Source: Planctomycetota bacterium
GTDB lineage: Bacteria; Planctomycetota; Phycisphaerae; Sedimentisphaerales; UBA12454
Length of the DNA: 9,311 nucleotides
Direction: 5' to 3'
NCBI GenBank assembly: GCA_018828825.1
Contig: JAHJUV010000085.1
Location: 1-9,311 of the forward strand
A program made the position numbers and the translations under genes. Below, piece by piece: positions 1 through 5,553 of the stretch (positions are counted from its first letter, which is position 1; each line of letters opens with the position of its first letter). A model generated the notes under the pieces. It ran no database searches. It had not been told where the DNA came from and saw nothing but the letters and a program-made list of their open reading frames with translations.

Positions 1-70
1 CATTTGTAACATTCAATCCTGCCGGCTTGTTAACAGCAATGATGTCGTTGTCCTGATAAAGAATTTCCAT
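1..70 (-). CDS. RluA-family pseudouridine synthase, N-terminal fragment (cut by window edge)
   Basis: Reading the minus strand from the ATG at 70-68 gives 23 codons beginning MEILYQDNDIIAVNKPAGL. The pattern of a hydrophobic strand, D-N-D-I-I-x-V-N-K-P-A-G-L, is the characteristic start of the catalytic domain of RluA/RluC/RluD-type enzymes, which isomerise uridine to pseudouridine in rRNA or tRNA. The catalytic Asp motif (RLD) would lie beyond the window, so activity and subfamily cannot be judged. The start is supported by AGGA at 77-80, six bases upstream of the ATG. Because the protein starts directly with the catalytic-domain strand, an N-terminal S4 RNA-binding domain is absent, unlike RluC/RluD. 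The gene is divergent from htrA. Confidence 0.85.
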   Translation of the reverse strand, partial: MEILYQDNDIIAVNKPAGLNVTN

Positions 71-79
71 TTTATTTCC

Positions 80-88
80 TGCTATAAT
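80..88 (+). promoter_or_regulatory. Candidate extended -10 promoter for htrA
   Basis: TGCTATAAT matches the extended -10 consensus (TG-n-TATAAT) exactly. No good -35 hexamer sits 17 bases upstream, which is usual for extended -10 promoters. Transcription would begin near 95 and leave a 5' leader of about 150 bases before htrA. A second TATAAT occurs at 122-127 without a TG or a convincing -35. The rest of 71-248 is AT-rich and I see no gene or strong hairpin there. Confidence 0.4.
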
Positions 89-248
89 ATGTGTAAAATG
101 TATTGTTTGTGCAAATTTATCTATAATAACCGAACAAACTTACGCTTTTATCCGTAAATAACAGAATAAACTTTTCAGAGCAATTCAATTTTGTTTTTAA
201 CAGCTTAAAAATATTTATGTTTTATAAGTCATTGAAAGGACAGTAGTT

Positions 249-1733
249 ATGAAAAGCAAAAAAGCCCTCGTGGTTGGCTTGACCCTTGTGATTGTTTTTT
301 TACTAGCCCCGATTTGTCCTGCGGAACCTGATAAAAAAGCCGATATTGAAACTTTGCGCAATACCGGCGAGGTTTTTGCCGATATAGCCGCCAAAGTCAG
401 TCCCGCGGTCGTTTTTGTCAGTGTCGAGCAGGAATATACCCAAAGAATTCCCGATATGCGTTACTTTGACCCGTTTGAGGAGTTTCAAAACGATGAATTT
501 TTCCAGAGGTTTTTCGGTCCCCAATTTCGCCAGCGTCAGCGTCAGCGGCAACAGCAGCCCAGAGAGCGAAAGCAAATCCGCCGCGGCCAGGGGTCGGGTT
601 TTATTGTCTCGGCAGACGGTTACATCCTGACTAATAATCACGTCGTAAAAGACGCTGATAAGATAACCGTTAAGATGTCTGATGACAAGGAACTGCAGGC
701 GAAGGTAATCGGCACAGACCCTGCGAGCGACATTGCGGTGATTAAGGTTGATGCGAATAATTTGCCGGCAGTCGAGCTGGGAGATTCCGATACTCTGAAA
801 GTCGGCGAGTGGGTACTGGCAATCGGTAATCCATTCGGGCTGAGCCATACCGTGACGGCGGGGATTGTCTCGGCAAAGGGCAGAAGCGGCCTTAGGTTTG
901 CCGATTCAGAACTGGAGTATCAGGACTTTATACAAACGGATGCCGCCATCAATTTCGGCAATTCAGGCGGACCTTTGATTAATATCGATGGGAAAGTAGT
1001 GGGTATTAACTCGGCGATTTACAGCCAGAGCGGCGGATATATAGGTATCGGTTTTGCCATTCCGGTCAATATGGCCAAATATATCTATGAGCAGCTTGTC
1101 GCCGAAGGAAAGGTTATCAGGGGATATATCGGCATTTACGGCGAGGATGTCAGCCCGGAAATGGCTGAGATGCTTGGCGCCAAAGGGCATAAAGGCGTGT
1201 TGGTGGATAATATCGTCAAGGACAGCCCCGCAGAAAAAGCCCAATTGCAGAAAGGCGATATCATTATAAAGAAAGATGGAAAAACGATTGATAACTGGGA
1301 CAACTTCAGGAACGAGGTTGCCAAGATACCGCCGGGCCAAAAGATAACACTCACTGTTGTTAGAGACGGCAAGGAAAAAGACGTTGAAGTGGAGCTGGCG
1401 GCCAGAGAACCTCAAACAGCCTCTGCCGATGTGCAGGATGAATCGACTAAAAAGCTCGGCATAACTGTTCAGGATTTGACGCCGGAGATTGCCCAGCAGT
1501 TTGGTTATAAAGATGAAGAATCAGGCGTTATTGTAGCCGATGTGCAAGCTGATTCACCTCTGGCGGATGCGGGTATTGTTGCCGGCACTTTGATAATAGA
1601 AGTTAATCGTCAAAAAGTTAAAGATGCCAATGAATTCTGGGAACTGATTAAAAAAGCGGGCGACTCTATTCTGCTTTATGTCCGGCAGGGCGAGTATTCA
1701 AGATATATAGCGATAAAACTTGCTGGAGAGTAA
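249..1733 (+). CDS. htrA: HtrA/DegP-family periplasmic serine protease with two PDZ domains
   Basis: ATP-independent serine endoprotease and chaperone that degrades or refolds misfolded proteins in the cell envelope. Residues 1-25 are a signal peptide (KSKK then a hydrophobic core, probable cleavage after CPA). The trypsin-like domain spans about 40-285 and carries the full triad: His131 in TNNHVV, Asp161 in SDIAV and Ser239 in GNSGGP. PDZ1 lies at about 285-385 and PDZ2 at about 400-490 (begins LGITVQDLTPE). Residues 94-109 form a Gln/Arg-rich stretch in the region of the regulatory LA loop of DegP. The length of 494 aa is normal for a two-PDZ DegP/MucD-type enzyme. GAAAGGA at 234-240 sits eight bases before the ATG. 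The gene appears monocistronic, ending in a terminator at 1742-1783. Which member (DegP, DegQ or MucD type) it equals is not decidable here. Confidence 0.97.
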   Translation: MKSKKALVVGLTLVIVFLLAPICPAEPDKKADIETLRNTGEVFADIAAKVSPAVVFVSVEQEYTQRIPDMRYFDPFEEFQNDEFFQRFFGPQFRQRQRQRQQQPRERKQIRRGQGSGFIVSADGYILTNNHVVKDADKITVKMSDDKELQAKVIGTDPASDIAVIKVDANNLPAVELGDSDTLKVGEWVLAIGNPFGLSHTVTAGIVSAKGRSGLRFADSELEYQDFIQTDAAINFGNSGGPLINIDGKVVGINSAIYSQSGGYIGIGFAIPVNMAKYIYEQLVAEGKVIRGYIGIYGEDVSPEMAEMLGAKGHKGVLVDNIVKDSPAEKAQLQKGDIIIKKDGKTIDNWDNFRNEVAKIPPGQKITLTVVRDGKEKDVEVELAAREPQTASADVQDESTKKLGITVQDLTPEIAQQFGYKDEESGVIVADVQADSPLADAGIVAGTLIIEVNRQKVKDANEFWELIKKAGDSILLYVRQGEYSRYIAIKLAGE

Positions 1734-1741
1734 TCTCTTAT

Positions 1742-1783
1742 ATCGAGCCGGATGTTTCTTTTAGAGATGTCCGGCTCGATTTT
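1742..1783 (+). terminator. Intrinsic terminator of htrA
   Basis: A perfect 11-bp inverted repeat (ATCGAGCCGGA at 1742-1752, TCCGGCTCGAT at 1770-1780) encloses a 17-base loop and runs into TTTTATT. It begins eight bases after the htrA stop codon. It also lies just beyond the stop of the convergent gene at 1785, but on the minus strand the stem is followed by ATAAGAGATT rather than a T tract. It may therefore act less well as a terminator for the minus-strand operon. Confidence 0.85.
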
Positions 1784-1784
1784 A

Positions 1785-2384
1785 TTATCGCAGCCCAACA
1801 GGGGGGCCGAGAATTTCCTGATATAAAATCGCCGAACGCAGGTCCTGCGGAGAAGATAATTTTATCAGGATATCTTCGGTTTCCTGCGGCTGGACTGTAT
1901 GTTTTTTGTCTCTGCCGTGAGGCGGAGGAGTTTTCGGCATAGGCGGCGGTCTTTTAACTACCGGCCGATGAACAGGTCTTTGCTGATATGTCGGCCTGCT
2001 TTCGACCTGTCGGGGCGCGGTCTGCCGCGGAGGTGAAGGTATGCCGAAGGCCGCCCTGATTTGAGCGATTTTTTCCTGGCGAATCTGTTCGAGAGTCTTG
2101 AAATCATCGCCCGTGCCGGAAGTTTTGTTTAACCTCTGCGGCTGGTGTTCTTCTTCATCATTCTGCCGAGGCTTCTGCTGCGTTGCGGCTTTCGCATCGC
2201 GGGTGATTTTCTTTAATATGCCAAATCCGATTATTGCCGCGATGACAATAATCTGCACCCAGACATTCCCATCAGAACCCCTGGCCGCGAGCCCCGTTAG
2301 AGACAAGGCATTAAGACTGCCTGACGGCCACCAAAGGTGTCCAGTCTCTAACGGGGCGAGCATATTGATAAAGTTAAAGATCAT
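1785..2384 (-). CDS. Single-pass membrane protein with proline-rich tail, last gene of the floA cluster; carries an in-frame palindromic insertion
   Basis: I do not recognise a named family. Visible order: a short N-terminus, one membrane helix at about 41-58 (VWVQIIVIAAIIGFGIL), a polar charged stretch 59-95, a probable amphipathic helix 95-113, a disordered Pro/Arg/Gln-rich region 115-160, and a C-terminal segment 173-199 ending ILYQEILGPPVGLR. From memory, a terminal LRxAIxxxEILGPPxxLR motif recurs in planctomycete proteins of this size, suggesting a conserved docking tail. The membrane helix with a long cytoplasmic tail would suit a partner of FloA, 19 bases upstream, but this is inference. 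Residues 11-33 are encoded by the palindromic element at 2287-2361; without it the protein would read MLAARGS into the membrane helix. The start has only a weak purine-rich ribosome site (AAAAGAAAA), so translation may depend on floA. Confidence 0.75.
   Translation of the reverse strand: MIFNFINMLAPLETGHLWWPSGSLNALSLTGLAARGSDGNVWVQIIVIAAIIGFGILKKITRDAKAATQQKPRQNDEEEHQPQRLNKTSGTGDDFKTLEQIRQEKIAQIRAAFGIPSPPRQTAPRQVESRPTYQQRPVHRPVVKRPPPMPKTPPPHGRDKKHTVQPQETEDILIKLSSPQDLRSAILYQEILGPPVGLR
2287..2361. mobile_element. MITE-like palindromic element inserted in frame in a coding sequence
   Basis: The core at 2293-2355 is 63 bp, with perfect 12-bp terminal inverted repeats: CCCGTTAGAGAC at 2293-2304 and GTCTCTAACGGG at 2344-2355. 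It is flanked on both sides by the direct repeat GCGAGC (2287-2292 and 2356-2361), as expected of a target-site duplication. The inverted repeats can be read as 14 bp because GC in the flank is itself symmetric. Two smaller hairpins lie inside: AGGCA 2306-2310 with TGCCT 2318-2322, and CACC 2329-2332 with GGTG 2336-2339, giving a three-way-junction fold. There is no transposase, so mobility would have to be supplied in trans. Core plus one direct repeat is 69 bp, or 23 codons, and keeps the host frame open. The element is seen once here, so repeat status elsewhere in the genome is unknown. Confidence 0.65.
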
Positions 2385-2403
2385 TTTTCTTTTAGGTTAA
2401 AAA

Positions 2404-3435
2404 TCAACTTTCTTTTTTCGGCGGTTTCGCGATCGAATCTCTCATAGTTGTATCAGCCACAATATTTTTCATTTTGTAATAGTCCATTATACCCATATTG
2501 CCTTTTCTGAAGGCTTCGGCCATAGCAAGCGGCACTTCCGCTTCGGACAGAACGACCTTTGCACGGTTTTCCTGAACCAGAGCCTTCATTTCCTGTTCAC
2601 GGGCAACGGCCATTGCACGGCGTTTTTCAGCCTCAGCCTGTGCCCTGGCGAGGTCTGCCTTGGCCTGGTCGGCCTGAAGCTTTGCACCTATGTTATCGCC
2701 GACGTCGATATCGGCAATATCAATCGAAAGAATTTCAAATGCAGTGCCGGCATCGAGACTCTTGGCGAGAACCTGCTTGGAAATGTTATCGGGATTTTCA
2801 AGAACGCTTTTGTGAGATATCGCACTGCCTATGGTTGTTACTATACCTTCGCCGACGCGTGCGATGACGGTTGGTTCTGTTGCACCGCCGATAAGCCTCT
2901 GAAGGTTTGTACGGACTGTCACGCGGGCCTTTGCCCTTAGCTGGATGCCGTCCTGTGAAACAGCGTCAATGGTTTCTCTGCCTTTTGATGGGTCGGGGCA
3001 GTCGATAACCTTTGGGTTAACGGAAGTCTGAACGGCATCGAGAATATCTCTGCCTGCAAGGTCTATCGCTGTGGCGACTTTAAAAGTCAAATTTAAATTT
3101 GCTCTATCGGCGGCAATAAGTGCTCGCACAACATTTTCAACTCGACCTCCGGCAAGATAGTGACTTTCGAGGTCTCGTCGGCTCAAGTCAAGACCTGCCT
3201 GAATTGCCATAATTCGTGCGCTGACTATTCTGCCGGCGTTAACCTTTCGCAGTGTCATTCCGATAAGTTCGCCAATTGAGACTGGTGCGCCGGACAATTT
3301 TGCCTGCAGCCACAATCGGCCGTAAGCCAGTATTAGCAAACCAAAAATAAATGCAATAATCAGGATAACTATCAGGCCGATACCAGATATGGCTTTTGGC
3401 ATTGCAGCAAGAATAAAGAGATTTGAGATTGTCAT
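2404..3435 (-). CDS. floA: FloA, flotillin-like SPFH membrane scaffold protein
   Basis: Bacterial flotillin of the FloA (YqfA) type, which oligomerises at the inner membrane face and organises membrane microdomains. The 343 aa are close to the roughly 330 aa of Bacillus FloA. A membrane-inserting hydrophobic segment spans about 16-40, the SPFH-like domain follows, and an Ala/Glu/Arg-rich coiled coil covers about 250-300. Signature stretches for the family are HYLAGGRVENVVRALIAA near 92-109, ARVGEGIVTTIGSA near 195-208, FEILSIDIADIDVG near 233-246 and AMAVAREQEMKA near 276-287. The tail MGIMDYYKMKNIVADT also matches. AAAGGA (minus strand, 3443-3448) is seven bases before the ATG. It follows the short NfeD gene by 15 bases, the classical NfeD-flotillin pairing. 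Confidence 0.97.
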   Translation of the reverse strand: MTISNLFILAAMPKAISGIGLIVILIIAFIFGLLILAYGRLWLQAKLSGAPVSIGELIGMTLRKVNAGRIVSARIMAIQAGLDLSRRDLESHYLAGGRVENVVRALIAADRANLNLTFKVATAIDLAGRDILDAVQTSVNPKVIDCPDPSKGRETIDAVSQDGIQLRAKARVTVRTNLQRLIGGATEPTVIARVGEGIVTTIGSAISHKSVLENPDNISKQVLAKSLDAGTAFEILSIDIADIDVGDNIGAKLQADQAKADLARAQAEAEKRRAMAVAREQEMKALVQENRAKVVLSEAEVPLAMAEAFRKGNMGIMDYYKMKNIVADTTMRDSIAKPPKKES

Positions 3436-3450
3436 TTTTTAATCCTTTCA

Positions 3451-3945
3451 TTAAGAATTTTCTATTTCTCTAACTGTTAATTGTGTACCTTCGACTTTTA
3501 TAACCTCGACGGTTTTACCTTTTTCAACATAACCGCTTTCAGCGACACATTCAAGTCTTGTTCCTGTAAAATCGCACATTCCTACGGGCCGAAGCGGGCT
3601 GATTACTAAGGCTTTTTTGCCTAAAAGAGCTTCAAGCTGCTTGGTGTCCGGTATCGCGTCTCCTTTTTGCCTTTTTGGGCCGTTAAGCAGGACTGTTTTG
3701 CCAAAGTCTGTTTTCGGAAAGATTTTATACGCGAATACGAGCGTGGCCGGAATCATAATAACGGCGACTATTACGCCGCACCAGCCGGCCGTGGGACTGA
3801 GCCTGAAAAAGATTGCTATGCCGCCGACGAGCGAGGCAAGGGCGCAGAGACTTATCAGACCGAAGCTCGGCACAAAGACTTCCGCAACAAGAAGTGCGGC
3901 ACAAAGTAAAAATAGAAAAATTGCTAAAACTATCCACCAGAACAT
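3451..3945 (-). CDS. Short NfeD-family membrane protein with C-terminal OB-fold domain
   Basis: The 164-aa protein has three hydrophobic segments at about 3-25, 28-48 and 55-76, then a soluble OB-fold (NfeD C-terminal) domain from about 105 to 164. Typical features are LGKKALVISPLRPVG, a beta-rich middle, and YVEKGKTVEVIKVEGTQLTV at the end. It has no ClpP-like protease domain, so it corresponds to truncated NfeD proteins that pair with flotillins and are thought to help assemble or anchor them. Its OB domain clearly resembles the end of the long NfeD protein encoded just upstream (LRPxG, xEKGxxxxxIxxxG), so the two are paralogous. It starts three bases after that gene's stop, using a ribosome site within its last codons, which implies translational coupling. 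Confidence 0.93.
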   Translation of the reverse strand: MFWWIVLAIFLFLLCAALLVAEVFVPSFGLISLCALASLVGGIAIFFRLSPTAGWCGVIVAVIMIPATLVFAYKIFPKTDFGKTVLLNGPKRQKGDAIPDTKQLEALLGKKALVISPLRPVGMCDFTGTRLECVAESGYVEKGKTVEVIKVEGTQLTVREIENS

Positions 3946-3948
3946 TTT

Positions 3949-5499
3949 TTACTCCTCAATCTTTCTGACTACGACTTTGTTGCCTTGAATCTGTATTATT
4001 TTTATTTTCTGACCTTTTTCGATAAAGTCGCCTTCGGCGACGACATCGACGACAGCGATGTCGAATTTTGCCTGGCCTGCCGGCCGCAGTTTTGTAATTG
4101 CAATTCCGGTATCGCCGGTTTTCAGTTCGCCGCTCTTTTGCGGCGGGGCGGTCATATCTATCTGCATCTTAGGTCCCTTATCGGCAGGGGCGAGGACAAG
4201 GCCCGTCAATGGGCCTGTCTTGGGCAGAAATTTCGCCAATATATATGCCAGGACCGCAAAGCCCAAAAAGCCGAGCGAAAAGGCCCATGCCCCATTAGAT
4301 AAAATTTGCCACTGGACATCGTTAAAATCATATCTCGGCCAGGGCAGTTCGTCGGGCCTGTTGGGGACGAGTATTGCGAAAAGACTGATAAGAATAAGTG
4401 AGATGCCCAGCACGCCTGCGACGCCGAAGCCGGGAATGACAAAAATTTCGATTGCCAGCAGGATAATGCCCGCCGCGAAAACCGCTACTTCCCACCACGT
4501 CGCCAGACCTGTTAGAAACCTGCTGCCGAAAAGTATCGCAAAGAAAATTACCGCCACAAGCCCGGGCAGACCGATACCGGGTGTTTTTAATTCGATATAC
4601 ACCGCCAGCATCGCAATCATAAGTAGGATTCCGCTGACCGAAGGATGGTTGAGCATTCTTACGAGCTGCTCGGACCAATTTGGCTCAAGGCGAATCGGTT
4701 TCGACGTGAATTTTACATTGTCGCGAGCTTCAAGAAACGCGATTGCTTCATTCATATCCGTTGCAACTGTTCTTGCTATGCCGTATTCGGCGGCCCTTGA
4801 GGCAGTGAGAGTCAGAATTTCATTGTCACTGACGATAAGCTCTTTGTCTTTCAGGTCGTAAAGTTTAGTGTCATTCGGCAGTTTTTCATCTTCGTAAAAT
4901 TCATAGGTATCCGTTTTTGTATTTTTTACGCGCCATACTTTTTTATGTCTGCTGACCATCGCTTCAAGCAGGGCCTCGGGGTAATTATTTGCCTGTGCTG
5001 CCCTTTGGAATGTAGCGCGGATAAAACTTTCGGCCTTTTCTCTCTCGACGCCTTCGAGTTTGTCGCCCATCTGAATCGGGGCGCAGTCGCCGATAGTGGT
5101 ATTTTTCCTCATTATTATATCCTGGCAGGAAACGCTTATCATAGCGCCGGCACTGATGGCCTCGGTGTTAATATAGGCAACCGTCCTTGCCTTTTGCGAA
5201 AGTTCGAGAATGAGGTATTTCGATATATCGTCTGCGCTTTTTACGAGCCCGCCATAGGTGCCGATTTCGAGGATGATGTGGTCAGCCCCCATATCGAGAG
5301 CGGTATTTGCCCGTCGTTTAATCGAAGAATACAGGCCATCGTCAATCAGGCCGGTACAGGTTATTATAGCGGCGTTTGTTTGGGACGAATCAGGGGACAG
5401 ATTGGCCTCGGCGGCAAAAACCGGACCCGCCTTCGCTAAAGCTTCGTCGGGCAGGCAGCAAACCACACATAACAAAAGAATAAGAGATTTCGTTCGCAT
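3949..5499 (-). CDS. Long NfeD protein: ClpP-like membrane-bound serine protease with OB-fold tail
   Basis: NfeD1b-type protein of 516 aa. Residues 1-30 are a signal peptide (Cys-rich hydrophobic core, cleavage near ALA or FAA). A ClpP/SppA-like protease domain spans about 42-260. Four or five membrane segments follow at about 287-305, 310-330, 336-356, 358-379 and 403-425, and an OB-fold domain covers about 455-516. By alignment from memory with the Pyrococcus 1510-N protease, Ser116 in ISAGAM is the likely nucleophile and Lys155 in REKAESF the likely general base. The oxyanion-region motif, usually TPGG, reads TYGG at 81-84. Such proteases act on hydrophobic membrane-protein segments, the archaeal one cleaving a stomatin partner, which fits the nearby FloA. 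No strong Shine-Dalgarno sequence precedes the ATG (only TTTGG), and the gap to the cotransporter gene is 54 bases. Confidence 0.95.
   Translation of the reverse strand: MRTKSLILLLCVVCCLPDEALAKAGPVFAAEANLSPDSSQTNAAIITCTGLIDDGLYSSIKRRANTALDMGADHIILEIGTYGGLVKSADDISKYLILELSQKARTVAYINTEAISAGAMISVSCQDIIMRKNTTIGDCAPIQMGDKLEGVEREKAESFIRATFQRAAQANNYPEALLEAMVSRHKKVWRVKNTKTDTYEFYEDEKLPNDTKLYDLKDKELIVSDNEILTLTASRAAEYGIARTVATDMNEAIAFLEARDNVKFTSKPIRLEPNWSEQLVRMLNHPSVSGILLMIAMLAVYIELKTPGIGLPGLVAVIFFAILFGSRFLTGLATWWEVAVFAAGIILLAIEIFVIPGFGVAGVLGISLILISLFAILVPNRPDELPWPRYDFNDVQWQILSNGAWAFSLGFLGFAVLAYILAKFLPKTGPLTGLVLAPADKGPKMQIDMTAPPQKSGELKTGDTGIAITKLRPAGQAKFDIAVVDVVAEGDFIEKGQKIKIIQIQGNKVVVRKIEE
3952..3957 (-). 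promoter_or_regulatory. Ribosome binding site overlapping the end of the upstream NfeD gene
   Basis: On the minus strand GAGGAG forms the last two codons (Glu-Glu) of the long NfeD gene, directly before its TAA, and lies six bases ahead of the ATG of the short NfeD gene. The overlap fixes the start at 3945 and favours coupled translation of the two proteins in fixed ratio. Confidence 0.8.
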
Positions 5500-5553
5500 A
5501 TACCAAATTTTAGTCTTTATTTTCCCGTGTACAAGCGGAATTTATAGCCAATG

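Noticed and set aside
84..114. Minus-strand TTGCAC / TATTAT as a promoter for the pseudouridine synthase gene
   Set aside because: The spacing is 19 bases and the start of transcription would fall near 77, inside the AGGA ribosome site, so the message would lack it.
197..228. TTAACA / TATAAG as a promoter for htrA
   Set aside because: Both boxes match well but are 20 bases apart, and transcription would start at the ribosome site.
1359..1367. GTTAGAGAC, matching nine bases of the palindromic element's terminal repeat, inside htrA
   Set aside because: It encodes the ordinary VVRDG of PDZ1, has no partner repeat or flanking duplication, and similar GAGAC-containing words occur at 5849 and 8520 by chance.
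4058..4861. 267-codon open frame on the plus strand
   Set aside because: It lies wholly inside the long NfeD gene on the other strand, has no recognisable domain, and its composition is what the antisense of that gene would give.
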